A stretch of DNA of 64,000 nucleotides from Leifsonia sp. TF02-11 (GCF_017565305.1 NZ_JAGEKP010000004.1:1-64000); one strand, 5' to 3'; numbered from the stretch's first letter, positions 15,790 to 24,741 are shown. Notes: generated by a model from the sequence alone, not told the origin. Program-made: numbers and translations.

Positions 15790-16998
15790 GTGCCGACGAC
15801 ACCGGAAAGGACGAAGTCCGAGACACTTGCGTGGTTGCGCAAGATCTCGGGCGAACTCGCCACGACCACGCTGAAGCGGCTGGAGGACACGCTCCCCTGG
15901 TACCGGGACATGCCCCCCGGCCGCCGCAGCGCGGTCGGCCTCGTCGCCCAGGCGGGCATCTCGTCGTTCATCTCGTGGTTCGACGACCCGCGCTCGACAC
16001 CCTGGATCGCGGCCGACGTCTTCGGGGCGGCTCCTCGTGAGCTGCTCCGGAGCGTCAGCCTGCAGCAGACCCTGCAGCTCATCAAGATCACGGTCGAGGT
16101 GGTCGAGGAGCGGGTGAAGAGCGGGGGCAACGAGGCGCTGAAGGAGGCCATCCTCCTCTACTCGCGTGAGATCGCCTTCGCCGCCGCGGATGTCTACGCC
16201 CGCGCCGCCGAAGCGCGCGGCCTGTGGGACGCGCGACTGGAGGCGCTGGTCGTCGACAGCATCCTCACCGGGGAGTACGACGACGAGCTGCCGAGCCGGA
16301 TCGCCGCGCTCGGCTGGCACGGTCACGGCGAGGTCAGCGTGCTCGTCGGCACAGCGCCCAAGATGCTCGACGTCGACCAGTTGCGCCGCACGGCGCGGCA
16401 CATGTCGGCCGATGTGCTGATCGGGGTGCAGGGCAGCAGACTGGTGCTCGTCATCGGTCGCGCCGTCCCGAGCGACGGCAGCGCGGAGGACGCCATCGGC
16501 ACGGCGCCGATCATCAGCTTCCTCGAGATCGCCCAGCAGCTGGAACCGGGATTCGGCCCGGGGCACCTCGTCCTCGGGCACGAGGTCGCGAGCCTGGTCG
16601 ACGCGTCCAAGAGCGCCAAGGCGGCCCTGGCCGGGTTCGCGGTGGCGAAGGCGTGGCGCAACTGCCCGCGCCCGGTGCACGCCGACGATCTGCTGCCCGA
16701 ACGGGCGCTCGCCGGCGACGGTCTCGCGCGGGCCACCCTCATCAGCCGCATCTACCGGCCGCTGCAGGGCTACTCGACCGAACTGCTCACCACGCTGTGG
16801 TGCTACCTCGACAACGGTCGGTCTCTGGAGGCGACCGCGCGGGAGTTGTTCGTGCACCCCAACACCGTGCGGTACCGCCTCAAGCGCGTGTCGGAGGTCA
16901 TCGGCTGGGACGCGACGGGAGCCAGGGAGGCGCTGATCCTCCAGGCGGCGCTCATCGTCGGTTCGATCAACGAGCCGGACGCTCCGCGACGGCACTGA
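15790..16998 (+). CDS. fasR: PucR-family activator of fatty acid synthesis (FasR)
   Basis: A 402-residue regulator. The last 60 residues (LWCYLDNGRSLEATARELFV, then HPNTVRYRLKRVSEVIGWD) form the PucR C-terminal helix-turn-helix. The rest is a helical N-terminal domain and a GGDEF-like middle domain (LIGVQGSRLVLVIGR). In Streptomyces coelicolor the equivalent protein, encoded beside fabD-fabH-acpP-fabF, is FasR, an activator of that operon; gene order is the same here. GTG 15790 has no strong Shine-Dalgarno and lies 11 bp after aceE, so it is probably read through from it. This puts the regulator in the same transcript as acetyl-CoA production. Confidence 0.9.
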   Translation: MPTTPERTKSETLAWLRKISGELATTTLKRLEDTLPWYRDMPPGRRSAVGLVAQAGISSFISWFDDPRSTPWIAADVFGAAPRELLRSVSLQQTLQLIKITVEVVEERVKSGGNEALKEAILLYSREIAFAAADVYARAAEARGLWDARLEALVVDSILTGEYDDELPSRIAALGWHGHGEVSVLVGTAPKMLDVDQLRRTARHMSADVLIGVQGSRLVLVIGRAVPSDGSAEDAIGTAPIISFLEIAQQLEPGFGPGHLVLGHEVASLVDASKSAKAALAGFAVAKAWRNCPRPVHADDLLPERALAGDGLARATLISRIYRPLQGYSTELLTTLWCYLDNGRSLEATARELFVHPNTVRYRLKRVSEVIGWDATGAREALILQAALIVGSINEPDAPRRH

Positions 16999-17090
16999 CG
17001 CGTCGTATTGTAGACATTCACAAAGCATCCACCAATAGTTCGTATCGATCCGACACATCCGCTCCGCGGAAGATTGGCAGACTTGAACCC

Positions 17091-18011
17091 GTGATCGTCA
17101 TCGTGTGCCCGGGACAGGGCTCCCAGACCCCCGGCTTCCTCGACCCGTGGCTCACCGAAGCGTCGTTCCGCGACCAGCTCACCGGCATCTCCGACGCCGT
17201 CGGCATCGACCTGGTCGCCCATGGAACCGTGAGCGACGCGGACACCATCCGCGACACCGCGGTGGCGCAGCCGCTCATCGTCTCCGCCGGGCTGCTGACG
17301 CTCTCCGCACTCCTCGCCGACGGCCGTCGCGAGCGGATCGGCGGCATCGCCGGGCACTCGGTGGGCGAGCTGACCGCCGCCGCCGGCGCCGGTGTGCTCT
17401 CCGAGACGGACGCCGTCGCGTTCGTGCGCGAGCGCGGGGTCGCGATGGCCGCGGCCGCGTCCCAGGTCCGCACCGGCATGAGCGCCGTGATCGGCGCAGA
17501 CGAGGCCGAGCTGCTCGCGACCCTCGACACGCTCGGGCTCTCCCCCGCCAACTACAACGGCGGCGGCCAGATCGTCGTCGCGGGCGACCTCGATGCGCTC
17601 GCGGCCCTGGCCGAGCAGCCTCCCGCCCGCTCGCGCGTCATCCCGCTCCAGGTCGCCGGCGCCTTCCACACGCGCTACATGGCGCCCGCCGTGCCCGCGC
17701 TCGAGGCCTTCGCCGCCACGCTGACCACGAACGACCCGACCCTCCGGCTCTGGACGAACAAAGACGGGTCGGAGGTCACCGACGGCGCCGAGTTCCTCCG
17801 CCTGCTGGTGGGTCAGGTCTCGTCGCCGGTCCGCTGGGACCTCGACATGCAGGCCTTCCAGGACGCCGGCGTGACCGGCATCATCGAAGTGGCCCCGGCC
17901 GGCGCCCTCGTGGGACTCGCCAAGCGCGGCCTCAAGGGCGTGCCCGCCGTCGCCGTCAAGACGCCGGACGACCTGCCCGCCGCTTTCGACCTCATCGACC
18001 AGGCCGCCTAG
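17091..18011 (+). CDS. fabD: Malonyl-CoA:ACP transacylase
   Basis: FabD, 306 residues, moves the malonyl group from CoA to ACP for type II fatty acid synthesis. GQGSQ is at residues 8-12 and the nucleophile Ser90 lies in GHSVGEL; the acid/base His is in the GAFHTRYM region. GTG at 17091 gives the normal short N-terminus (VIVIVCPGQGSQ); the much longer frame upstream is a shadow of fasR. A 92-bp gap separates it from fasR. It is relatively A+T-rich and probably carries the fab promoter and the FasR target. Confidence 0.95.
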   Translation: MIVIVCPGQGSQTPGFLDPWLTEASFRDQLTGISDAVGIDLVAHGTVSDADTIRDTAVAQPLIVSAGLLTLSALLADGRRERIGGIAGHSVGELTAAAGAGVLSETDAVAFVRERGVAMAAAASQVRTGMSAVIGADEAELLATLDTLGLSPANYNGGGQIVVAGDLDALAALAEQPPARSRVIPLQVAGAFHTRYMAPAVPALEAFAATLTTNDPTLRLWTNKDGSEVTDGAEFLRLLVGQVSSPVRWDLDMQAFQDAGVTGIIEVAPAGALVGLAKRGLKGVPAVAVKTPDDLPAAFDLIDQAA

Positions 18012-18022
18012 GAGAGAACCCG

Positions 18023-19027
18023 ATGACCCACCCCACTCTGCAGCAGTCCCACGGCCCGCAGTACACGCGCATCCTCTCCATCGGCGCCGCCCGCGGCGAC
18101 CTGATCGTCCCCAATGACGACCTGGTCGGCCCGATCGACTCGTCGGACGAGTGGATCCGCCAGCGCACCGGGATCATCACGCGCACCCGCGCCAGCCACG
18201 ACGTCGGGGCCGTCGACCTCGCGACCGCCGCGTCGAAGGAGGCCATCGAGAAGTCGGGCGTCGACCCGAAGCTGATCGACGCCGTGATCGTCGCCACCAT
18301 CTCGAACCCGCAGCAGACCCCGTCGCTGGCCGCCGTGCTCGCCGACAACGTCGGCGCGAACCCGGCGGCCGCCTACGACATGAACGCGGCCTGCGCGGGC
18401 TACGCGTACGCCGTCGCCCAGGCCGACGCGCTCATCCGCACCGGCCAAGCGCACTACGCACTCGTCGTCGGCGCCGAGAAGCTCTCGGACGTCGTCGACC
18501 CGACCGACCGCACCATCTCGTTCCTGCTGGGCGACGGCGCGGGGGCCGTGGTGATCGGCCCGAGCGAGTACCCCGGCATCGCGAAAACGATCTGGGGATC
18601 GGACGGCTCCAAGGCGGGCGCGGTCGGCATGGGCAACACGCTGACCGAGTTCCGCGACGGCGAGGCGCCGTGGCCGACGCTCCGGCAGGACGGCCAGACG
18701 GTCTTCCGCTGGGCCGTCTGGGAGATGGCCAAGGTCGCCAAGCAGGCGCTCGACGCCGCGGGCGTGACGCCCGACCAGCTCGCCGCCTTCATCCCGCATC
18801 AGGCGAACATGCGCATCGTCGACGAGTTCGCCAAGCAGCTCAAACTGCCGGAGACCGTGGCGATCGCCCGTGACATCGAGACGACGGGCAACACGTCGGC
18901 CGCCTCGATCCCCTTGGCGACGCACCGGCTCCTGCAGGAGCACCCCGAGTTGTCCGGCGGCCTCGCCCTCCAGATCGGCTTCGGTGCCGGTCTGGTCTTC
19001 GGCGCGCAGGTCGTCGTGCTCCCCTAG
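18023..19027 (+). CDS. fabH: Beta-ketoacyl-ACP synthase III
   Basis: FabH, 334 residues, condenses a starter acyl-CoA with malonyl-ACP and so sets the iso/anteiso branching of membrane lipids. The catalytic triad is complete: Cys124 in NAACAGYAYA, His259 in IPHQAN, Asn290 in GNTSAAS. The ATG at 18023 is preceded by GGAGAG at 8 nt and begins 11 bp after fabD. Position between fabD and acpP is the actinobacterial norm. Actinobacterial FabH usually prefers branched starters; that specificity cannot be read directly here. Confidence 0.96.
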   Translation: MTHPTLQQSHGPQYTRILSIGAARGDLIVPNDDLVGPIDSSDEWIRQRTGIITRTRASHDVGAVDLATAASKEAIEKSGVDPKLIDAVIVATISNPQQTPSLAAVLADNVGANPAAAYDMNAACAGYAYAVAQADALIRTGQAHYALVVGAEKLSDVVDPTDRTISFLLGDGAGAVVIGPSEYPGIAKTIWGSDGSKAGAVGMGNTLTEFRDGEAPWPTLRQDGQTVFRWAVWEMAKVAKQALDAAGVTPDQLAAFIPHQANMRIVDEFAKQLKLPETVAIARDIETTGNTSAASIPLATHRLLQEHPELSGGLALQIGFGAGLVFGAQVVVLP

Positions 19028-19082
19028 GGCCTGCCCTAGACTGATCAACGGTCAAAACGACACCCCTCAAGGAGATAACACC

Positions 19083-19334
19083 ATGGCATTGTCCACCGAA
19101 GAAGTTCTTGCCGGCCTGGCCGAGCTCATCAACGACGAGACCGGCATCGCGACCGACACGGTTGAGCTGGACAAGTCGTTCACCGACGACCTCGACATCG
19201 ACTCGATCTCGATGATGACCATCGTGGTCAACGCCGAGGACAAGTTCGACGTCAAGATCCCGGACGAAGAGGTCAAGAACCTCAAGACCGTCGGCGACGC
19301 CGTCGAGTTCATCGTCAAGGCGCAGGACGCCTAA
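19083..19334 (+). CDS. acpP: Acyl carrier protein
   Basis: An 83-residue, very acidic carrier protein. The phosphopantetheine attachment Ser is in DLDIDSISMM, replacing the usual DSL with DSI as in many actinobacteria. It carries the growing acyl chain through the FAS-II cycle. AAGGAG lies 7 nt upstream of ATG 19083. It sits between fabH and fabF in the same operon. Confidence 0.97.
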   Translation: MALSTEEVLAGLAELINDETGIATDTVELDKSFTDDLDIDSISMMTIVVNAEDKFDVKIPDEEVKNLKTVGDAVEFIVKAQDA

Positions 19335-19448
19335 GCACCGCACGAAGAAACTTCCTCCGCGCGGGCGGTCCTCCCCCGGGGTTCCGCCCGTGCTGGCGGC
19401 AGCGCTGTGCGCGCTGCACCGTCGTACCTACTACCCGGAGTTGCCGTT

Positions 19449-20684
19449 ATGACCAAGAAGATCGTCGTCACCGGCGTGGGTGCATCCTCCCCGCTCGGTG
19501 GCACCGCCCCGGAGAGCTGGGCCGGCCTGCTGGCCGGGAAGTCGGGCGCCCGCAGCCTCACCCACGACTGGGTGGCCGAGCTCGAGCTGCCTGTCACCTT
19601 CGCAGCGGAGGCGCTCGTGCGCCCCGACACCGTCCTCGAGCGCCCGGTCGCCAAGCGCCTCGACCCGTCCAGCCAGTTCGCACTCGTCTCCGCGATGGAG
19701 GCCTGGGCCGACGCCGGCTCGCCGGAGGTCGCCCCCGAGCGTCTGGGCGTCGACTACGCGACCGGCATCGGCGGAGTCTGGACCCTCCTCGACGCGTGGG
19801 ACACGCTGCGTGAGCGCGGCCCTCGCCGCGTCCTGCCGATGACGGTTCCGATGCTCATGCCCAACGCGGCCTCCGCCGCCGTCTCGATGCACTTCGAGGC
19901 CCGCGCGTTCGCGCGCACGGTCGCCTCGGCGTGCGCGTCGAGCACCGAGTCCCTCGTCAACGCCTACGAGCACCTCCAGGCCGGCCTCGCCGATGTGGTC
20001 ATCGCGGGAGGAACCGAGTCGGCGATCCACCCGATCACCATCGCGTCGTTCGCCTCGATGCAGGCGCTCTCGCGTCGCAACGACGACCCGGCGACCGCTT
20101 CCCGTCCGTACAGCATCGACCGTGACGGCTTCGTCATGGGCGAGGGCGCCGCAAGCCTGGTCCTCGAGACCGAGGAGCACGCGCTCGCCCGAGGTGCGCA
20201 CATCTACGCGGAGATCGTCGGCGGCGGCGTGACCGCCGACTCCTACCACATCACCGCGAACGACCCGGAGGGCCGCGGCGCAAGCCGTGCCGTGCGGATG
20301 GCTCTCGAGCAGGCCGGCGCCTCGCCGGACGAGGTCACGCACATCAACGCGCACGCGACGAGCACGCCCGTCGGCGACCCGTCCGAGTACGTCGCCCTGC
20401 GCGAGGTGTTCGGCGAGCGTGTGCACGACATCCCCGTCTCGGCCACCAAGGCGTCGACCGGTCACCTGCTGGGCGGCACCGGTGCCCTGGAGGCGGTGTT
20501 CACCATCTTCGCGCTGCGCGACCGCGTCGCGCCGCCGACCATCAACATCACCGAGATGGACCCGGCAATCCCGCTGAAGGTCTCCGGCGAGCCGCAGCCG
20601 CTCGGTGATGGGCCGCAGCTCGCCATCAGCAACTCGTTCGGATTCGGCGGTCACAACGCCGTCGTGGCGATCCGCTCGGTCTGA
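19449..20684 (+). CDS. fabF: Beta-ketoacyl-ACP synthase II
   Basis: FabF, 411 residues, carries out the elongation condensations of fatty acid synthesis. The C-H-H triad is visible: Cys in VASACASSTES, His in HINAHATSTP and His in ATKASTGHLLGG. The C-terminal NSFGFGGHNAV is the conserved glycine loop. I start it at ATG 19449 (MTKKIVVTG), not at the upstream 19407, since the former gives the standard first strand. It ends the fab operon and is followed by a strong hairpin at 20720. Confidence 0.96.
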   Translation: MTKKIVVTGVGASSPLGGTAPESWAGLLAGKSGARSLTHDWVAELELPVTFAAEALVRPDTVLERPVAKRLDPSSQFALVSAMEAWADAGSPEVAPERLGVDYATGIGGVWTLLDAWDTLRERGPRRVLPMTVPMLMPNAASAAVSMHFEARAFARTVASACASSTESLVNAYEHLQAGLADVVIAGGTESAIHPITIASFASMQALSRRNDDPATASRPYSIDRDGFVMGEGAASLVLETEEHALARGAHIYAEIVGGGVTADSYHITANDPEGRGASRAVRMALEQAGASPDEVTHINAHATSTPVGDPSEYVALREVFGERVHDIPVSATKASTGHLLGGTGALEAVFTIFALRDRVAPPTINITEMDPAIPLKVSGEPQPLGDGPQLAISNSFGFGGHNAVVAIRSV

Positions 20685-20719
20685 GCTCGTCGCATCGGCT
20701 CTGATCACCCGCAGAGCGA

Positions 20720-20755
20720 GAAGGAGGCCCCGGTCGATCGACCGGGGCCTCCTTC
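20720..20755 (+). terminator. Strong terminator after fabF
   Basis: A perfect 36-nt palindrome: the 18-nt half beginning GAAGGAGGCCCC is mirrored exactly, centred on CGATCG at 20735-20740. It lies 36 bp after the fabF stop. In RNA the two central bases would open into a small loop. No long T run follows, as is usual in actinobacteria. It may also act for the convergent DUF3145 gene. Confidence 0.75.
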
Positions 20756-20805
20756 GTTCACCGCGTGCGGGCGGCAGCGCCCGGCCCGCCGCGGGAGTGT
20801 GTGCG

Positions 20806-21309
20806 TCAGCCGACTTTGTGCAGCCAGGTGACGGAGGTGTCGTCGTGCGCGTGCCGGAACGGCTCCAGCTCGTCGTCCCACGCCTGGCCGAGCGCCAGCC
20901 GCAACTCGCGCTGCAGTTCCAACGGGTTCGATCCGGCGACCTCCATGGCATAGCGGATCCGGTCCTCCGGCACCACGGTGTTACCGGCGGTGTCGGTCTG
21001 CACGAAGAAGATGCCGAGATCGGGCGTGTGCATCCAGCGACCGCCGTCGGTGCCGAGACCGGCATCCTCGGTGACTTCGAAGCGTAGGTGCTCCCAGCCG
21101 CGCAGGGCGGTCGCGAGGCGCGCGCCCGTTCCCTGCGGGCCGTCCCAGAAGAACTCGGCGCGCTGGGAGCCCTTCAGCACCGGCTGCGTCTCCCAGGTGA
21201 AGTTGACGGCGCGACCGAGTGCGCGTCCTGCCGCCCACTCGATGTGCGGGCAGAGCGCGCTGGGAGAGGAGTGCACGTAGAGCACTCCTCTGGCTGCGTG
21301 AGCCGTCAT
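20806..21309 (-). CDS. DUF3145 family protein
   Basis: A 167-residue actinobacterial protein of unknown function. The conserved blocks RGVLYVHSSPSALCPHIEWA and WDDELEPFRHAHD near the end identify the DUF3145 family. It is predicted to be soluble and has no membrane or signal segments. ATG 21309 has GGAGG 8 nt upstream. It faces fabF and diverges from the PadR gene, and it is often found near lipid genes, although no reaction is known. Confidence 0.88.
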   Translation of the reverse strand: MTAHAARGVLYVHSSPSALCPHIEWAAGRALGRAVNFTWETQPVLKGSQRAEFFWDGPQGTGARLATALRGWEHLRFEVTEDAGLGTDGGRWMHTPDLGIFFVQTDTAGNTVVPEDRIRYAMEVAGSNPLELQRELRLALGQAWDDELEPFRHAHDDTSVTWLHKVG

Positions 21310-21363
21310 GGTTTCCTCCGTTCGTCGGTACGTCTTCCCCTACGACCGCGAACGTGTTCCATG

Positions 21364-21376
21364 ACTTCTATGAAGT
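21364..21376. promoter_or_regulatory. Short palindrome in the DUF3145-PadR divergent region
   Basis: ACTTC-TAT-GAAGT is a perfect 13-nt dyad. It lies in an unusually A+T-rich 90 bp between the two divergent genes, where promoters for both are expected. Confidence 0.35.
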
Positions 21377-21466
21377 TGACTACCGCGATTATGCCGGACA
21401 ACGCGCCCGAGTTACAAGATTGTGATTCGGCGATTCCTCCGTGCCGCCGTGCGACGAGCGGAATAG

Positions 21467-21479
21467 CATACCGAGTATG
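21467..21479 (+). promoter_or_regulatory. Palindrome and -10 over the padR start
   Basis: CATAC-CGA-GTATG is an inverted repeat whose right arm includes the PadR start codon. A TAGCAT hexamer (21464-21469) ends 7 nt before the ATG, so the transcript starts within one base of the start codon. A protein bound to the dyad would cover both the -10 and the start, as expected for autoregulation. Confidence 0.5.
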
Positions 21480-22070
21480 TCGGTTCAGTATGGTTTTCTG
21501 GCGGTGCTGACCCAGGGTCCCGCCTACGGCTCCCAGCTCCAGAACGAGTTCCTCATGCGCGCGGCGAACCGCCGCCAGCTCAACGCCGGACAGGTCTACT
21601 CGACCCTCGACCGGATGAGTGAGCAGGGCCTGATCGAGTCGGCGGGCGAGACGGAGGACGGTCTGCCGCTCTACCGGCTCACCGACGCCGGCGAGCGGGC
21701 GGCGACGACGTGGCTGACCGCCGGTCCCGTCGAGGCGCGGCCCGACTGGGACGAGATGCAGGATCAGGTGCTCGTCGCCGCGTCGATCGATGGTGCCGAT
21801 CCGGTAGCCGTGGTGGCGGACTACCGGGCGGCCTTCGCCGAACGGATCCGCGAGCTGACCCACGATGCCGACTCGCGCGCGGTCCTCGCAGCGAACCGTG
21901 CGGCCGAGCTCGGCGCCAGGGCCGCCATCGAATGGCTCGACGAGGTGTCAGCGGCGCTCGCGACGCATCCGGGCGCGCTCGTGCAGCCGCGCTGCCCCGA
22001 GCGTCCGCGTCGGGGTCGCCGGCCAGCGGACACCGACGGGCACGCGAACGCCCCGCAGACCGCGCCTTAG
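21477..22070 (+). CDS. PadR-family transcriptional regulator
   Basis: A 197-residue PadR protein. YGFLAVLTQGPAYGSQLQNE begins the winged helix, and LNAGQVYSTLDRMSEQGLIE is its recognition region. The C-terminal helices (LVAASIDGADPVAVVADYRA) form the dimer arm. This is the longer PadR subtype with a Vir-like C-terminus. ATG 21477 is used because of the apparent leaderless promoter. It has no operon partner and no obvious target efflux gene next to it. Confidence 0.88.
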   Translation: MSVQYGFLAVLTQGPAYGSQLQNEFLMRAANRRQLNAGQVYSTLDRMSEQGLIESAGETEDGLPLYRLTDAGERAATTWLTAGPVEARPDWDEMQDQVLVAASIDGADPVAVVADYRAAFAERIRELTHDADSRAVLAANRAAELGARAAIEWLDEVSAALATHPGALVQPRCPERPRRGRRPADTDGHANAPQTAP

Positions 22071-22109
22071 GGGCGTGTGCGTGCCCTTCAGCAGTCGGCG
22101 CCCGGGAGT

Positions 22110-22952
22110 TCAGTGGAGGAGGGTGCCGTCTTTGGCGAGCACGTTCTTCTCCCCCGCCTCGATCGGCACCGCGAACCGGTTCTGGGCGGGCGGCAGCGGG
22201 CAGTTGAAGTTGTAGCTGAACGCGCACGGCGGCAGCACCGCGAGGTTGAAGTCCAGCGTGACCGTACCGTCGTCGTTCGGGACGACGAAGAGGAAGCGAC
22301 CGACGGAGTAGGTGCTCTCACCGTTCGTGGTGTCGGCGAACACCAGCTGGAGCGCGCGCCCCGCTTTGAAGGCGGCCAAGTTGTAGTCGACGCCGTCCTT
22401 GGTGAACGTGATCTCTCCGGGGATCACCGTGTCGCGGCTGGCACCGTCGTCTTTGAGGTGCTCGAAGCCGACGGTCTTGCCGCCCTCGATCGGCGAGAAC
22501 GTCGCACGGATGATCCACTCGGGGTTGAACGGGAACGCATCGATCGAGCCGAACCGCTGGATGTCGTCGGACTGCGCATCCCACACGCGCAGCGCGTATT
22601 CGCCCTGCTCGCTCGCGATGACGAAACCGGTGAGGGTGTCGCTGAACCGGATCGCCGACGGGTTCGCGTCGTCTTTGCCGCGCACGATCGCCGAGCCGTC
22701 GACGAGCACCTCGTCCACGAACACGTTGTCGGTGGCAGCGGCAGTGACGCGCAGCCCCGACTGGCCCTCCGGCAGCGGAGACCACAGGCCGGGAACGCCC
22801 CAGACCGGCTGTTCGGAGGCCGGGTCGCCCGTGATCCACTGCGTGTTGACCAGCGCGAGGTTGCCCTGCGGTGCGGTGACGGCCTGCGCGCGGCGCGCGT
22901 GGTAACGGGCGAGGACCGCGTCGGGATCGGCGGGGGCTGCGGTGTCGGTCAT
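22110..22952 (-). CDS. DUF1684 domain protein
   Basis: A 280-residue soluble protein of the DUF1684 family. The C-terminal GRFLFVVPNDDGTVTLDFNL, followed by PPCAFSYNFNCPLPPAQNRF, is its most conserved block; the Cys-rich NFNCPLPP motif is invariant in the family and suggests a metal or cofactor site. The function is unknown. The start ATG at 22952 is preferred over 22961 because GGAG then lies 5 nt away. It is convergent with the PadR gene. Confidence 0.87.
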   Translation of the reverse strand: MTDTAAPADPDAVLARYHARRAQAVTAPQGNLALVNTQWITGDPASEQPVWGVPGLWSPLPEGQSGLRVTAAATDNVFVDEVLVDGSAIVRGKDDANPSAIRFSDTLTGFVIASEQGEYALRVWDAQSDDIQRFGSIDAFPFNPEWIIRATFSPIEGGKTVGFEHLKDDGASRDTVIPGEITFTKDGVDYNLAAFKAGRALQLVFADTTNGESTYSVGRFLFVVPNDDGTVTLDFNLAVLPPCAFSYNFNCPLPPAQNRFAVPIEAGEKNVLAKDGTLLH

Positions 22953-23052
22953 GGTCTCCATCCTCTGTCAGGTCGGTAGCGACAACCAAGCGCGACACTC
23001 CCCCATTCCCGGCACGGTCGCGCCCCTCGACGGCCGCGCCGATCGATCCGAC

Positions 23053-24741
23053 TCACTTCGCCGCGCCGTAGTCGTCGACGATCGCCGCCGTGACCGGGAA
23101 GTCGACGGGGAAGTCGCCGAAGAGCAGCCGGCCGGCAGCGGCGGCCGAGGCGGTGACCGACTCCGCGACGGCGTCCGCCAGCTCTGCGGGAGTGTGCACG
23201 ATCACCTCGTCGTGCAGGAAGTACACCAGATGCGGTCCTGCTGTGAACGGCCTTTCCGGCGGCGACAGTGCAGAGAGTCGGTTGCGCAGTTCCGCCATCC
23301 AGCACAGCGCCCATTCCGCTGCGCTCGACTGCACGACGAAGTTTCGGGTGAAGCGGCCCCAGTCGCGGGCCTGCGTGCGCGCACGACGCTCCTCGGCCGG
23401 CGTCGAGTCGGACGCGGAGGCCGCCTCCTGCGCGCGGCGCCAGCCGCTGCCGGGCGGCGGCGAGCTGCGGCCGAGCCTCGACGTCACGATGCCGCCGTTC
23501 TCCCCCGTGCGGGCCGCGTCCTCCACGAGCCGGACGGCGCGGGGAAAGGCGCGGGCGAGGCGGGGCATGAGGCGCCCGCTGTCGCCGGTCGTCGCACCGT
23601 ACATGGCGCCGAGCATCGCGACCTTGGCGTGGGCGCGCTCGGCGACGGCGCCGGTCGCCACGATGCCGGCGTAGAGGTCGCGACCGCGCCCCGCCGCGGC
23701 CATCGCCGTGTCTGCCGCGAGCCCGGTGAGGATGCGCGGTTCGAGTTGGGCGGCGTCGGCGACCACGAGCTTCCACCCGGGATCGGCGACGACCGCTCCG
23801 CGCACCTCCTTCGGGAGCTGGAGTGCACCCCCGCCGCGCGTGGCCCAGCGACCCGTCACGACTCCACCCGGGATGTAGTCGGGTCGGAACCGTCCGTCTG
23901 CCACCCAGGTGTCGAGCCACGTCCAGCCGTTCGCCGAGTAGAGACGGGACAGCTTCTTGTACCGCAGCAGCGGTGCGATGGCCGGGTGTTCGATCTCCCG
24001 GAGCTCCCACGACCGTGTCGAGGTGACCATCAGCCCGGCGCGCTGCAGCGCCTTCAGCACCTCGGGCGGGCTGTCCGGGTTGAGCGCCGGGGCGTCGAGG
24101 AGGCCTCTGAGCTCTGCCACGAGCTCCTCCATGATCGGAGGGCGGCCGTACCGCGGTCGGGGGCCGAGCAGCGCGGTCAACAGCGCGTCATGCCGCTCGA
24201 CACTGTACGGGAGGCCGGCGTGCTGCATCTCGGCCGCGATCAGCGCGCCGGCCGACTCCGCCGCCAGCAGCAGGCGGAGGCGGCCCGGGTCGGCGCATGT
24301 CGCAACGGCGTCCTGCTGCAGCACGAACTCCGCCTCGGCCGACGGCAGGGCAGGCACCGACGGCGGATCGAACTCGAAAAGGGTGCTGTGATCGGTCTCT
24401 GATTCGCTGTCGGCGGCGGGCGATCGCTGATCCCAGGCGCCGGCAGGGGCGTTCGCCAACGCGGTCGCTGCGCACAGCGCGGACGCGCGCAATATGGCGT
24501 GAGCGAGCGCCAGGTCGTGGCAGCGCTGCACCGCGACTCCGCTCTCGAGAAGGGGCGGGTACCACGAGCGCGTGTCGCTCCAGACCCAGCGCGGAGGGGT
24601 GCCGGGCGCGGACTCGTGCTCCGCCACGAAGGCGGCGAGTTCGCCTGAGGGCATCGTGAGCGATTCGCCGCGCTCCCCCGAGTCGTCGATTCGCGTCGCG
24701 GAGACTTCACCGCGCGCGGGACGGTCGAGGACGATGTGCAC
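23053..24741 (-). CDS. DNA polymerase I-like (family A) protein
   Basis: A 562-residue actinobacterial relative of DNA polymerase I, commonly annotated as bifunctional 3'-5' exonuclease/polymerase. The palm and finger motifs are recognisable: motif A VVADAAQLEPRIL (normal DYSQIELR), motif B ERAHAKVAMLGAMYGATTG, motif C LHDEV. Both catalytic Asp are present, but Tyr-Ser before the Gln of motif A is replaced by Ala-Ala. There is no 5'-nuclease domain and no complete exonuclease motif that I can see. GTG 24741 gives the expected start VHIVLDRP. A complete polA presumably lies elsewhere, so this is an accessory polymerase, perhaps for repair. Confidence 0.85.
   Translation of the reverse strand: MHIVLDRPARGEVSATRIDDSGERGESLTMPSGELAAFVAEHESAPGTPPRWVWSDTRSWYPPLLESGVAVQRCHDLALAHAILRASALCAATALANAPAGAWDQRSPAADSESETDHSTLFEFDPPSVPALPSAEAEFVLQQDAVATCADPGRLRLLLAAESAGALIAAEMQHAGLPYSVERHDALLTALLGPRPRYGRPPIMEELVAELRGLLDAPALNPDSPPEVLKALQRAGLMVTSTRSWELREIEHPAIAPLLRYKKLSRLYSANGWTWLDTWVADGRFRPDYIPGGVVTGRWATRGGGALQLPKEVRGAVVADPGWKLVVADAAQLEPRILTGLAADTAMAAAGRGRDLYAGIVATGAVAERAHAKVAMLGAMYGATTGDSGRLMPRLARAFPRAVRLVEDAARTGENGGIVTSRLGRSSPPPGSGWRRAQEAASASDSTPAEERRARTQARDWGRFTRNFVVQSSAAEWALCWMAELRNRLSALSPPERPFTAGPHLVYFLHDEVIVHTPAELADAVAESVTASAAAAGRLLFGDFPVDFPVTAAIVDDYGAAK

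Noticed and set aside
12356-15826. Open frame of 1,156 codons on the minus strand across aceE
   Set aside because: It is the antisense shadow of aceE; only its last 157 codons (peroxiredoxin) match a protein family. High-G+C DNA routinely gives such frames.
17008-17023. TTGT-AGACATTC-ACAA as a possible FasR operator
   Set aside because: The arms are only four bases and nothing else supports it. The gap before fabD is a sensible place for the site, but I cannot pick it out.
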